Assembly (NCBI RefSeq): GCF_019645815.1
Contig: NZ_CP080997.1
Span: 992,001 to 1,056,000 of the forward strand
Length of the DNA: 64,000 bases
Source: Mycolicibacter heraklionensis
Lineage (GTDB): Bacteria > Actinomycetota > Actinomycetes > Mycobacteriales > Mycobacteriaceae
Direction: 5' to 3'
Shown: one piece after another, positions 55,307 to 63,992 of the stretch
Layout of the letters: the number at the start of each line of letters is the position of its first letter
Numbering within the stretch: position 1 is the first letter of the stretch
Program-made: the position numbers and the translations under genes
Notes under the pieces: generated by a model
Seen by the model: only the letters and a program-made list of their open reading frames with translations
Told to the model about the DNA's origin: nothing
Database searches by the model: none

Positions 55307-55962
55307 TGCCGACGCAGCCGGCGCGCATCCTGCTCGCCGATGATCACGCCCTGATGCGCAGTGGGCTGCGGATGATCCTGGACGCCGAGCCCGACCTGTC
55401 TGTCGTCGCCGAGGCCGCCGACGGTTCCGAGGCGCTCGCAGCGTTGCAGGAAACCCCCGTCGACCTGGCCATTCTGGACATCGCGATGCCGCGGATGACC
55501 GGATTGCAGGCCGCCCGCGAGATCAACCGCAACCATCCGCATGTGCGGGTGCTGATGCTGTCGATGCACGACAACGAGCAGTACTTCTTCGAAGCCCTCA
55601 AGGCCGGCGCGTCGGGCTACGTCTTGAAGTCGGTGGCCGACCGTGACCTGCTCGAGGCCTGCCGGGCGACGATTCGCGGTGAGCCGTTTCTGTACGCCGG
55701 GGCGGTGACCGCGCTGATCCGGGACTACCTGCATCGGGCGCGGCACGGCACTACGCTGCCGGAAACCATCCTCACCCCGCGCGAAGAAGAAGTCCTCAAG
55801 TTGATCGCCGAGGGCTTCTCGGCGCGAGAAATCGCCAAGACCCTCGGGATCAGCGCCAAGACAGTCGACCGCCACCGGACCAATACCCTGCAGAAGTTGG
55901 GCCTGCGCGACCGCCTCGCACTCACCCGGTACGCGATCAGGACCGGGTTAATCGAGCCGTAA
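55303..55962 (+). CDS. NarL/LuxR-family response regulator
   Basis: A 219-residue partner of the preceding kinase. The receiver domain (about 1-125) has LLADDHALMRSGL with the acidic pair, the phosphorylation site Asp59 in AILDIAMPRMTG, and YVLKSV with the conserved Lys. The C-terminal LuxR helix-turn-helix (about 150-215) reads LTPREEEVLKLIAEGFSARE and continues KTLGISAKTVDRHR. The start overlaps the kinase stop (ATGA). A 26-bp imperfect palindrome lies about 80 bp after the stop, ahead of the Mrp operon, and is the best candidate binding site. Confidence 0.93.
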   Translation: MMPTQPARILLADDHALMRSGLRMILDAEPDLSVVAEAADGSEALAALQETPVDLAILDIAMPRMTGLQAAREINRNHPHVRVLMLSMHDNEQYFFEALKAGASGYVLKSVADRDLLEACRATIRGEPFLYAGAVTALIRDYLHRARHGTTLPETILTPREEEVLKLIAEGFSAREIAKTLGISAKTVDRHRTNTLQKLGLRDRLALTRYAIRTGLIEP

Positions 55963-55994
55963 CGGGGCGCCGCCCTCAATCGTCATGGGTGTTT

Positions 55995-56016
55995 AACCCC
56001 CCGCCGAATGGGGGTT
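55995..56016 (+). terminator. Short hairpin after the response regulator
   Basis: AACCCCC, an 8-nt loop and GGGGGTT form a perfect 7-bp stem 32 bp after the response-regulator stop. The absence of a U-run makes termination uncertain, but its place between the two-component genes and the Mrp operon fits a terminator or attenuator. Confidence 0.45.
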
Positions 56017-56040
56017 GCATTCCATGGCGCGGGGCCGCTG

Positions 56041-56066
56041 CACCACAGAGACTGGTTTCAGTGGTG
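56041..56066. promoter_or_regulatory. 26-bp imperfect palindrome upstream of the Mrp operon
   Basis: CACCACAGAGAC-TG-GTTTCAGTGGTG has 12-bp arms that pair at ten positions. It lies about 104 bp before the mrpA start and after the response-regulator gene, where a NarL-type dimer controlling the Mrp operon would be expected. Found by eye. Confidence 0.5.
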
Positions 56067-56169
56067 GTGGGAGATGGGTGCGGACGTGTTCTGGGCGCGT
56101 CCGCGGTCTCCTCACGATTAGTGCCACGACTGAACGCATCGACTTAAACGAAACGGCCCGTGGAGCGTG

Positions 56170-59067
56170 ATGCTGGCGATACTGCTTGCCCATGTTGTTG
56201 GCACGGCTGCGGCACCAGCGTTGGTGCGCAGGTGGGGCAGGGCGGCGTTCTATCCGCTGGGATCGATCCCGCTGGTATCGCTGGGCTGGGTGGTGGCGAA
56301 CTGGCCGACCGGGCCGGCCGACGACCACCGCGTCACGGTGCCCTGGGTGCCCGGACTGTCGATGGACATCGCGCTGCGGTTCGATTCGCTCAGCGCGATC
56401 ATGTGCGTGCTGGCGTTGGGGATCGGCGCCCTGGTCTTGTTCTACTGCGCCGCCTACTTCCGGCCGGTCGGGTCGCACACCGAAACCGATCCGCGGCTGC
56501 CCAGCTTCGCCGCGAAGATGGTCGGCTTCGCCGGAGCCATGTTCGGGCTGATGGTCGCCGACAACGCGTTGGTGCTCTACGTGTTCTGGGAAATGACGAC
56601 GGTGTTGTCGTTCCTGTTGATCGGCCACTACGCCGAACGTGCCATCAACCGCCGGGCCGCCACCCAGGCATTGCTGGTCACCACTGCCGGCGGGCTGGCC
56701 ATGCTGGTCGGCATCATCATGCTGGGCAACGCCGCCGGCAGCTACCTGCTGTCGGATCTGGTGGCCCATCCGCCGTCGGGGACCGTCGTCACCGTCGGGG
56801 TGCTGCTGATCCTGGTCGGTGCGCTCAGCAAGTCGGCGATTGTGCCGCTGCATTTCTGGCTGCCCGGCGCCATGGCGGCACCGACACCGGTCAGTGCCTA
56901 CCTGCATGCCGCGGCGATGGTCAAAGCCGGGATCTATCTGGTGGCGAGGCTGGCTCCGGGGTTCGCCGATTCGCCCGGGTGGCGACCGACGCTGGTGATT
57001 CTCGGATTGGCCACCGCACTGTTGGCGGGCTGGCGGGCGGTGCGCGAGTACGACCTGAAGCTGCTGCTGGCCTACAGCACCGTCAGCCAGCTGGGCTTGA
57101 TGATCGTGCTGGTCGGAGCCGGTACCGGTGATCTGATGCTGGCCGGGTTGACCGCCATGTGCGCGCACGCGGCGGCCAAGGCGACGCTGTTCATGGTGGT
57201 CGGGATCATCGACCACGCCACCGGCACCCGCGACCTGCGCGAATTGGCCGGGTTGGGGCGCCGCTGCCCGGGGCTGTTCCTGGTCGCCGCCGCGGCCGCC
57301 GCCAGCATGGCCGGAGTGCCGCCGTTCGTGGGCTTCATCGCCAAAGAGACCATCTTCGGAACCGAGGCACATTCCCCGGTCCTGGGTTCCGCCGGTCCGT
57401 ATGTGCTGGCCGCCGGCGTGCTCGCGTCGATGTTCACCGTGATCTACAGCGTGCGGTTCATCTGGGGCGGCTTCGCCGGCAAGGGCCGGTCCGCGCCGAG
57501 CGCCGCCGTGGCGGGCCTGCACCGCCCCGACGCGGCTTTCCTGGCGCCGCCGGCGGTGCTGGCCGCCACCAGCCTGGCCCTGGGGTTGTGTGCGCTCACC
57601 CTCGACACCGTGTTGCGCAGCTACGCCGACACCATGCCCGGCGGAACGGGCTATCACCTGGCGCTGTGGCACGGGGTGGGGCTGCCGGTGTTGCTTTCGG
57701 CGTTGGTATTGGTGGTCGGCGCCGGTGTCTTCACCGCGCGAGGCCCGCTGCGGCTGTCCCGGCTGCGCCGGCTGCCGGTGGGCAAGGCCGACCGGATCTA
57801 CGACGACGTACTGCGGCTGCTCGACGTGGCGGCGGTACGGCTGACCGGGATCACCCAGCGCGGCTCCCTGCCGATCAACCAGGCGATGATCTTCACGACG
57901 CTGGTGGTGCTCCCGCTGACGGCGCTGGCGCTGGGCGCGCGCAATCATGTCGAACTGCACCTGTGGGATACGCCGCTGCAACTGACGGTCGCCGTGCTGG
58001 TGGTCGCCGGCGGGATCGGCGCGACCATGGCCCGCAACCGGCTGTCCGCGGTGGTGATGGTGGGGGTGACCGGTTACGGCTGCGCCGCGGCATTCGCCTT
58101 CCACGGCGCGCCCGACCTGGCGCTGACCCAGCTGCTGGTCGAGACCGTGACCATGGTGATCTTCGTGCTGGTGTTGCGCACGCTGCCGGCGGAAGCGGAG
58201 CGGCCCACCATGGCGCTACACCGGCTGCCGCGCATCCTGCTGGCCGGTGCGGTTGGTGTCAGCGTCGCCGTGCTGGCGGCCTTCGCGATGGCGGCGCGCA
58301 CCCGAGATGGTGTGTCCGAAGCGTTGCCCGAGGCCGCCTACGTCCGTGGCCACGGCGCCAACACCGTCAACGTGCTGCTGGTCGACGTCCGGGCCTGGGA
58401 CACCCTCGGGGAGATCTCGGTGCTGCTGGTCGCCGCGACCGGCGTGGCCTCGATGGTGTTCCGCAACCGCCGGTTCGGCCGGGCGCCGCGGATCGCCGAC
58501 GCCGGCAGCCCGCGCAAGACCGTGGGCATCACCACCCCCTACAGCCCGGCCATCGGGTCCACCACCTGGCTGCGGGGCAGCGCCTACCACGATCCCAATG
58601 AGCGGTCGCTGGTGCTGGAGGTCGCGACCCGGATCATCTTCCCGCTGATCATGGTGGTCTCGATCTACTTCCTGTTCGCCGGGCACAACTATCCCGGCGG
58701 TGGCTTCGCCGGCGGCCTGGCCGCCGGGCTCGGGCTGGCGTTGCGCTACCTCGCCGGCGGCCGTTACGAGCTCGGCGAGACGCTGCCCCTGGACTCCAGC
58801 AAGATCCTGGGTGTCGGGCTGGCTCTGGTCGGAGGCACGGCGCTGGGATCGCTGTTCCTGGGGGCGCCGGTGCTGTCCTCGGCGGTGCTGAGCTTCACGC
58901 TTCCGGTGCTGGGCCACGTCAACGTGGTGACGTCGTTGTTCTTCGATCTGGGCGTGTATCTGGTGGTGGTCGGCATGGTGCTCGACGTGCTGCGCAGCCT
59001 GGGAGTGCGATTGGACCAGGAGCTTGAATCGCAGCCCCCGACCCGACCGCTGGCAGGAGTGTCATGA
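56170..59067 (+). CDS. mrpA: Mrp Na+/H+ antiporter subunit A, fused to the MrpB domain
   Basis: The largest subunit of the multi-subunit Na+(Li+, K+)/H+ antiporter, homologous to NuoL of complex I. I chose the ATG at 56170 (965 residues), with GGAG four bases upstream, over the GTG directly before it. Some twenty membrane segments are present, with the proton-antiporter core KSAIVPLHFWLPGAMAAPTP near residue 223 and HAAAKATLFMVVGIIDH. The C-terminal 140 residues (ATRIIFPLIMVVSIYFLFAG, then HNYPGGGFAGGLAAGLGLAL) are the MrpB subunit, which in some species is separate. It is the first gene of a six-gene operon. Confidence 0.95.
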   Translation: MLAILLAHVVGTAAAPALVRRWGRAAFYPLGSIPLVSLGWVVANWPTGPADDHRVTVPWVPGLSMDIALRFDSLSAIMCVLALGIGALVLFYCAAYFRPVGSHTETDPRLPSFAAKMVGFAGAMFGLMVADNALVLYVFWEMTTVLSFLLIGHYAERAINRRAATQALLVTTAGGLAMLVGIIMLGNAAGSYLLSDLVAHPPSGTVVTVGVLLILVGALSKSAIVPLHFWLPGAMAAPTPVSAYLHAAAMVKAGIYLVARLAPGFADSPGWRPTLVILGLATALLAGWRAVREYDLKLLLAYSTVSQLGLMIVLVGAGTGDLMLAGLTAMCAHAAAKATLFMVVGIIDHATGTRDLRELAGLGRRCPGLFLVAAAAAASMAGVPPFVGFIAKETIFGTEAHSPVLGSAGPYVLAAGVLASMFTVIYSVRFIWGGFAGKGRSAPSAAVAGLHRPDAAFLAPPAVLAATSLALGLCALTLDTVLRSYADTMPGGTGYHLALWHGVGLPVLLSALVLVVGAGVFTARGPLRLSRLRRLPVGKADRIYDDVLRLLDVAAVRLTGITQRGSLPINQAMIFTTLVVLPLTALALGARNHVELHLWDTPLQLTVAVLVVAGGIGATMARNRLSAVVMVGVTGYGCAAAFAFHGAPDLALTQLLVETVTMVIFVLVLRTLPAEAERPTMALHRLPRILLAGAVGVSVAVLAAFAMAARTRDGVSEALPEAAYVRGHGANTVNVLLVDVRAWDTLGEISVLLVAATGVASMVFRNRRFGRAPRIADAGSPRKTVGITTPYSPAIGSTTWLRGSAYHDPNERSLVLEVATRIIFPLIMVVSIYFLFAGHNYPGGGFAGGLAAGLGLALRYLAGGRYELGETLPLDSSKILGVGLALVGGTALGSLFLGAPVLSSAVLSFTLPVLGHVNVVTSLFFDLGVYLVVVGMVLDVLRSLGVRLDQELESQPPTRPLAGVS

Positions 59068-59513
59068 CCGCCCATCTGGTTCCGCTGCTGATGGCCGCCG
59101 GGCTCACCTCCTGCGGTGTCTACATGCTGCTGGAGCGCAGCCTCACCCGAATGTTGTTGGGCCTGATGATGATCGGCAATGCCGTCAACCTGTTGCTCAT
59201 CGACGTCGGCGGGCCCGACGGGAACCCGCCGATCTATTGGGCCAGCTCCGGCAAGGCCACCGATGCCGATGCGCTGGCTCAGGCCATGGTGCTGACCTCC
59301 ATCGTCATCACGATGGGTGTGGGCGCGTTCGTGCTTGCCCTGACCTACCGCTCCTACAACCTGACGACCACCGACGACATCGGCGACGACCAGGAAGCCA
59401 CCCGCGTCTCGCAGCTGTCCGACGAAGAGGTCATCGCCGCCGAACCCGACCAGGGCGTGCCGGTGGCGGCCGGTGAGCTCGACGCCGTTCCCGAAAGCGA
59501 GGTGTCACGGTGA
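59064..59513 (+). CDS. mrpC: Mrp antiporter subunit C (NuoK-like)
   Basis: A 149-residue membrane subunit homologous to NuoK of complex I. Three membrane segments (about 4-20, 25-45 and 72-95) include LLERSLTRMLLGLMMIGNAV and LTSIVITMGVGAFVLALTYR. The hydrophilic acidic C-terminus from about residue 105 is cytoplasmic. The ATG overlaps the mrpA stop (ATGA), and the stop overlaps mrpD (GTGA), so its synthesis is tied to both neighbours. Confidence 0.93.
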   Translation: MTAHLVPLLMAAGLTSCGVYMLLERSLTRMLLGLMMIGNAVNLLLIDVGGPDGNPPIYWASSGKATDADALAQAMVLTSIVITMGVGAFVLALTYRSYNLTTTDDIGDDQEATRVSQLSDEEVIAAEPDQGVPVAAGELDAVPESEVSR

Positions 59514-61108
59514 GTCTTGCCGCCGTCTTGATGCCGCTGCCGGTCTTGCTGCCCACGCTGGGCGCGGCGCTGACTCTCATCGTTGGTCGTCGCCCCCGGC
59601 TACAGCGGCCGATCACCATCGGTGTGCTGTGCGCGGTGGCCGCGGTCAGCGCGGTGTTGCTGTACCTGACCGACCGCAACGGCACGCTGGTGCTGCATGT
59701 CGGAGGTTGGGGGCCGACCGAGCAGGGGTTGGGTCCGCTGGGCATCAGCCTGGTCGTCGACCGACTGTCGGCGCTGATGCTGGTGGTGTCGGCGATCGTG
59801 CTGCTCGCGGTCATGGTCTACGCCATCGGGCAGGGTGTCCGCGACGGTGACGACCGCCAGCCGGTGTCGATCTTTCTGCCCACCTACCTGACCCTGGCCA
59901 CCGGCGTCTCCCTGGCGTTTCTGGCCGGTGACCTGTTCAACCTGTTCGTCGGGTTCGAGATGCTGCTGTCGGCGAGCTTCGTACTGCTCACCATCGGCGC
60001 CAGTGCCGAACGCATCCGTGCCGGCATCGGCTACGTGATGGTCTCGATGGCCTCGTCGTTGGTCTTTCTGTTCGGCATCGCGCTGGTCTACGCGGCCACC
60101 GGCACGCTGAACCTCGCCGAGCTGGCGACGCGGACCGGCGACCTGCCCGGCGGCACCCGCAGCGCGGTGTTCGCGGTGCTGCTGGTGGCGTTCGGCATCA
60201 AGGCCGCGGTGTTCCCGCTGTCGGCGTGGCTGCCCGACGCCTATCCCACCGCGCCCGCCCCGATCACCGCGGTGTTCGCCGGGATCCTGACCAAAGTCGG
60301 TGTGTACGCGATCATCCGGGCGCACTCACTGCTGTTTCCCGACGGGGGACTGGACTCGGTGCTGCTGGTCGCGGCGCTGTTGACCATGCTGATCGGGATC
60401 TTCGGCGCCATCGCGCAGAGCGACATCAAGCGGGTGTTGTCGTTCACGCTGGTCAGCCACATCGGCTTCATGATGTTCGGGGTCGCGTTGTCGAGCCAGC
60501 TGGGCATGTCCGGCGCCATCTTCTACGTGATGCACCACATCATCGTGATGACCACACTGTTCCTGGCGGCCGGACTGATCGAACGCCAGGGCGGCGCTTC
60601 GTCGCTGCACCGGCTGGGCGGTCTGATCGCCAACCCGCTGCTGGCTTTCGTGTTCCTGGTGCCGGCGTTCAATCTCGGTGGTATTCCGCCCTTTTCGGGC
60701 TTCATCGGCAAGACCGCCGTGCTGCAGGCCGGCGTGGGTGACGGGTCCGTGCTGGCCTGGTGCCTGGTGGGCGGCGCGGTGGTGACCAGTCTGCTGACGC
60801 TGTATGTGCTGGCGCGGGTGTGGACCATGGCGTTCTGGCGCCGCCGCGTCGACGCACCCGAGGGCGAGCTGGTGCTCGCCGCCCCGCCGGTGCTGCTCGA
60901 CGACGTCGGCGACGTCGCCTATGACGACCGTGATGACGTCGGAAAGATGCCGACGTGGATGGTGGTCCCGACGCTCGCGCTGATCGCGCTGGGCTTGTCG
61001 CTGAGCGTGCTGGCCGGCCCGATTTTCGCCTACACCCAGCGGGCCGCCGCCGAGGTTTTGGACCGGGGCGAATACATCTCGACCGTGCTGTCAGTGGGCA
61101 CACCATGA
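59510..61108 (+). CDS. mrpD: Mrp antiporter subunit D (NuoM/N-like)
   Basis: A 532-residue proton-antiporter subunit of the same family as MrpA and NuoM/NuoN, with about fourteen membrane segments. Conserved motifs are FNLFVGFEMLLSASFVLLT with the key Glu, KAAVFPLSAWLPDAYPTAP and QSDIKRVLSFTLVSHIGFMM. The insertion VLLDDVGDVAYDDRDD near residue 467 is acidic and cytoplasmic. GTG start overlapping the mrpC stop; its own stop overlaps the mrpE ATG. Confidence 0.95.
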   Translation: MSLAAVLMPLPVLLPTLGAALTLIVGRRPRLQRPITIGVLCAVAAVSAVLLYLTDRNGTLVLHVGGWGPTEQGLGPLGISLVVDRLSALMLVVSAIVLLAVMVYAIGQGVRDGDDRQPVSIFLPTYLTLATGVSLAFLAGDLFNLFVGFEMLLSASFVLLTIGASAERIRAGIGYVMVSMASSLVFLFGIALVYAATGTLNLAELATRTGDLPGGTRSAVFAVLLVAFGIKAAVFPLSAWLPDAYPTAPAPITAVFAGILTKVGVYAIIRAHSLLFPDGGLDSVLLVAALLTMLIGIFGAIAQSDIKRVLSFTLVSHIGFMMFGVALSSQLGMSGAIFYVMHHIIVMTTLFLAAGLIERQGGASSLHRLGGLIANPLLAFVFLVPAFNLGGIPPFSGFIGKTAVLQAGVGDGSVLAWCLVGGAVVTSLLTLYVLARVWTMAFWRRRVDAPEGELVLAAPPVLLDDVGDVAYDDRDDVGKMPTWMVVPTLALIALGLSLSVLAGPIFAYTQRAAAEVLDRGEYISTVLSVGTP

Positions 61109-61632
61109 GGGCCGTCGCATTGAAGATGTTCGCGGTGTCCGCGCTGGCGACGGTATGGGTGCTGTTGTGGGGCCGTTTCACGATCCCCAACATCGTCACG
61201 GGGATCGTGGTCGCGGTGGTGATCCTGGTCCTGCTGCCCATGCCGCCCGTGCCGGTACAGGGCCGGGTGCATCTGGTGCCGCTGGTGACGCTGATCGGGC
61301 TGTTCACCTGGTATCTGATGGAGTCCAGCGTTCAGTTGATGTGGCTGGCGATCCGACCCGGACCGCCGCCGCTCACCGGGGTGCTACGGGTGCCGCTGAC
61401 CATCAAGTCCGACCTGGTTCTGGTGCTGGCCGCCAACATCACCACGCTGATTCCCGGATCGATGGTGCTGGAGATCGATCAGGTGCGCCGCATCCTGTAC
61501 TGCCATGTGATCGATGTCGGGTCCGCCCAGGCGGTCGAACGTTTCTATCAGCAGGTCGCGCAGGTGGAGCGACTGTTGATCGCCGCCTTCGAGCGTGACG
61601 ACGAGTGGCAGCCCGCGGGAGTAGGCGCATGA
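61105..61632 (+). CDS. mrpE: Mrp antiporter subunit E
   Basis: A 175-residue membrane subunit. Two or three N-terminal membrane segments (WVLLWGRFTIPNIVTGIVVA and IGLFTWYLMESSVQLMWLAI) are followed by a cytoplasmic domain with LRVPLTIKSDLVLVLAANIT and TLIPGSMVLEID, typical of MnhE. The ATG sits in the ATGA overlap with mrpD, and the stop overlaps the mrpF start in the same way. A longer in-frame reading upstream inside mrpD is rejected. Confidence 0.93.
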   Translation: MRAVALKMFAVSALATVWVLLWGRFTIPNIVTGIVVAVVILVLLPMPPVPVQGRVHLVPLVTLIGLFTWYLMESSVQLMWLAIRPGPPPLTGVLRVPLTIKSDLVLVLAANITTLIPGSMVLEIDQVRRILYCHVIDVGSAQAVERFYQQVAQVERLLIAAFERDDEWQPAGVGA

Positions 61633-61910
61633 ACGTGATCTGGGGAATGGCGGGTGTGCTGTTGGGCGTCGCCGCCGTCATCACCATGTATCGGCTGCTG
61701 GCCGGACCTTCCACCTTGGACCGGCTGGTGGCGCTGGACACGCTGGCCGCGATGACCATGTGCGGTATCGGTATCTGGGCCGCGGTCAGCCGGGACACCA
61801 CCGTGACCTACAGCCTCGCGGCGCTGGCGCTGGTCGGCTTCATCGGGTCGGTGAGCGTGGCACGTTTCCGGGTTCCCGACGACGCACCTGATCTGGGGAG
61901 GCAGCCGTGA
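61629..61910 (+). CDS. mrpF: Mrp antiporter subunit F
   Basis: A 93-residue subunit with three membrane segments. YRLLAGPSTLDRLVALDTLA with the conserved GP-x3-DR pattern and YSLAALALVGFIGSVSVARF are typical of MnhF. The ATG overlaps the mrpE stop, and the TGA overlaps the mrpG GTG start (GTGA). Confidence 0.93.
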   Translation: MNVIWGMAGVLLGVAAVITMYRLLAGPSTLDRLVALDTLAAMTMCGIGIWAAVSRDTTVTYSLAALALVGFIGSVSVARFRVPDDAPDLGRQP

Positions 61911-62254
61911 TCGTGCTCGACGTGCTCGCCGGGGTGCTGGTGCTCGCCGGGTCGGTGCTGGCGCTGACGGCGGCCATCGGAGTGGTGCGGTTCCCCGACA
62001 CCTTGGCCCGCATGCATTCGGCCACCAAACCGCAGGTGTTGGGCCTGTTGCTGGTGCTGTTCGGTGCGTTGATCCGGCTGCGCGGCAGCCACGATGCGGG
62101 GATGGTGACGGTGAGCATCCTGTTCACCCTCATCACCGCGCCCGTGGTGGCGCACCGGGTGGGTCGGCTGGCCTATCAGGAGCAGGACATGACCGAGGTA
62201 CTGACCGTTGACGAGCTCGGCGAGCTGAGCGAGGACGATCAGCTGCCGCTGTGA
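61907..62254 (+). CDS. mrpG: Mrp antiporter subunit G
   Basis: The last subunit of the antiporter operon, with 115 residues, three membrane segments and the family motif GVVRFPDTLARMHSATKPQV. The acidic tail (about 95-115) is cytoplasmic. The 3' end overlaps the convergent methyltransferase gene by 16 bp, so any terminator must lie inside coding sequence. Confidence 0.93.
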   Translation: MIVLDVLAGVLVLAGSVLALTAAIGVVRFPDTLARMHSATKPQVLGLLLVLFGALIRLRGSHDAGMVTVSILFTLITAPVVAHRVGRLAYQEQDMTEVLTVDELGELSEDDQLPL

Positions 62255-62856
62255 GCGGGGCGCAGCACCGCGACCAGGAAATCGGAGTTCTCGGTGAACG
62301 GCCGCAGGTCCCAGGTGGCCAGCAGTAGATCGGTCGCGAAACCGGCGGCCGACGCGTCGCGCAGGAACTGATCGAAGTCGTAGTCCCGGTCGGCACCGAA
62401 GCCGATCACGGTCCGGCCGTCGTCGGCGCAGTGGGCGCGCAACCGGCGCAGGATCTCGACCCGTGTGCTCGGGGCCACGAACGTCATGACGTTGCCCGCG
62501 GACACGATGATGTCGAACGGTTCGGAGATGCCGCGGGCGGGCAGGTCGAGTTCGGCGAGGTCGCCCACCAGATAGCGCGGCCCGGGATAGTCCTGCCCGG
62601 CGGCCTCGATGAGCTCCGGATCGACATCGACACCGACCACGTCGTGACCACACTTGGCCAGCACGCCGGCGACCCGGCCCGGGCCGCAGCCGGCGTCGAG
62701 GATGCGTGCACCGCGTGCGGCCATCGCGTCGATGAAGCGCGCTTCGCCGGCCAGATCCTTACCGGCGCGGGCCATCTCGCGGAAGCGTTCGATGTACCAC
62801 TGCGAATGTCCCGGGTCGCCGGCGACTTTCTGCATCCAGAGGCTCTGCTCGACCAT
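62239..62856 (-). CDS. Class I SAM-dependent methyltransferase
   Basis: A 205-residue Rossmann-fold methyltransferase with motif I ARILDAGCGPGRVAGVLA near residue 50, the acidic residue of VVGVDVDPELIEAA, and FDIIVSAGNVMTFV as motif IV. The substrate is unknown. Its N-terminus (MVEQSLWMQKVAGDPGHSQW) is a form often seen in mycobacterial small-molecule methyltransferases. It converges with mrpG, with a 16-bp overlap. A ribosome-binding CTGGGAGAATGCACTC-type region lies upstream of the ATG at 62856. Confidence 0.9.
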   Translation of the reverse strand: MVEQSLWMQKVAGDPGHSQWYIERFREMARAGKDLAGEARFIDAMAARGARILDAGCGPGRVAGVLAKCGHDVVGVDVDPELIEAAGQDYPGPRYLVGDLAELDLPARGISEPFDIIVSAGNVMTFVAPSTRVEILRRLRAHCADDGRTVIGFGADRDYDFDQFLRDASAAGFATDLLLATWDLRPFTENSDFLVAVLRPAHSGS

Positions 62857-62877
62857 GAGTGCATTCTCCCAGGGGCG

Positions 62878-63384
62878 TCACGGGGTGGGCAGGTGGACTT
62901 CCAGGGAATCCAGCAGTGCCTGCTTAGCGGCGATGTAGTGGGGGTTGTCGGCGTCGGTGGTCTGCAGGGTGAGCGTGATCGCCCAGATCCGGTCTGCCGT
63001 GTTCTGCACCGCGACGAGCAGGCCGGTCGCGGGTCGGCCCTGCAGGTTGTAGGTGATCGTTCTGCTCGGAAAGCCCGACACCGTGCCTGCGACGTCGGTG
63101 TCGAGGTCACCGACGAGGTCGATGACCGCGGCGCGCTCCTTGGCCAGGGCCTGCGATGGCAGTCCCACCTGGCCGGTGAGCTCTTCGCACGTCACCACCG
63201 CGTTGGGCGTGAAGCCGTGCCGCCGCAGCTCCTGGTTGAACAGGATGCCGCGGATCGACGTCTCGTCTTTGCCCGGCATGAACCCCCAACCCGGCGGCCG
63301 GGGGAGGGTGATCGTCGGTTCGTCGGGCGTGCGGGGATCCAGCTGGATGAGTCCCTCGCTGGCTGGCTGACTCTCGGGTTCCAC
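62878..63384 (-). CDS. LpqN/LpqT-like protein without lipobox
   Basis: A 168-residue protein whose body (ITLPRPPGWGFMPGKDETSI, later GFPSRTITYNLQGRPATGLL and VAVQNTADRIWAITLTLQTT) resembles the mycobacterial LpqN/LpqT domain. The start is GTG at 63384 with GGAAAGGA upstream, and no signal peptide or lipobox Cys is seen, so it may be cytoplasmic. Related proteins interact with envelope lipids or bind partners at the cell surface. Function here is unknown. It lies 21 bp from the methyltransferase gene in the same direction. Confidence 0.7.
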   Translation of the reverse strand: MEPESQPASEGLIQLDPRTPDEPTITLPRPPGWGFMPGKDETSIRGILFNQELRRHGFTPNAVVTCEELTGQVGLPSQALAKERAAVIDLVGDLDTDVAGTVSGFPSRTITYNLQGRPATGLLVAVQNTADRIWAITLTLQTTDADNPHYIAAKQALLDSLEVHLPTP

Positions 63385-63403
63385 GTCAAGTCCTTTCCGT
63401 GCG

Positions 63404-63676
63404 TCAGGAACGAGAACCAGGCCAGCGCCCGATCGGCCAGCGTTTGCGGACGTAGACGGCGCCGAAGCAGAGGTAGGCGAAGAACGTGCCGCCAGCGACG
63501 GCGCTGAGTAAGTCCGACGTTTCGGGGTTCTTCACTGAGCCGTAGAGCGCGACGGCGAACAATGCGGCGCACACCATCGGGCCGATGACCCAAAACAGCC
63601 ACTTCGACTTCGCGTCCTTGCGTGGATCCACCGGAATTGCGATGAGAAGCCCGACTACCCCGGCGATGAAGATCAT
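63404..63676 (-). CDS. Small membrane protein of unknown function
   Basis: A 90-residue protein with three hydrophobic segments (about 1-15, 27-47 and 57-75) and a basic C-terminus (RKRWPIGRWPGSRS). I see no family motif. It lies 19 bp upstream of the LpqN-like gene on the same strand, so the two are probably one transcript. Start ATG at 63676. Confidence 0.65.
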   Translation of the reverse strand: MIFIAGVVGLLIAIPVDPRKDAKSKWLFWVIGPMVCAALFAVALYGSVKNPETSDLLSAVAGGTFFAYLCFGAVYVRKRWPIGRWPGSRS

Positions 63677-63725
63677 GCGCTCTGCGTTGCTGATGGTGAT
63701 CGTTCTCCCTTACCTGTGGCCCAGC

Positions 63726-63992
63726 TCAGCCGAAGAGGCTACGCCAAACACTGTGTGACAAATCCGAAATCTCTTCGCCCATCTTCTTTCCGATGTCGCT
63801 GCCGATCACGCCGCCGACCACCGCTCCGACGCCGGCGCCGATGACGGTTCCGGCCCCCGGGACGATCATGGTCCCGATCCAGGCCCCCGCTTCGGCCCCA
63901 GTGGTGGCGCCGACCAAGCCACCGCCGATATCTCCCACGGTTTTGGCGCCGACGTCGACCAGGGTGGTGCTCAGGGCGGCACCGTTGCTCAC
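63726..63992 (-). CDS. Glycine-zipper protein, possibly 5'-incomplete at window edge
   Basis: From the GTG at 63992 the product has 88 residues. It has two glycine-zipper stretches (GDIGGGLVGATTGAEAGAWI, and GAGTVIGAGVGAVVGGVIGS) and a C-terminal amphipathic segment (ISDLSHSVWRSLFG). Such proteins insert into membranes or form oligomers. The frame remains open to the window end, so the true start could lie outside. Probably in the same transcript as the two small genes to its left. Confidence 0.65.
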   Translation of the reverse strand: MSNGAALSTTLVDVGAKTVGDIGGGLVGATTGAEAGAWIGTMIVPGAGTVIGAGVGAVVGGVIGSDIGKKMGEEISDLSHSVWRSLFG

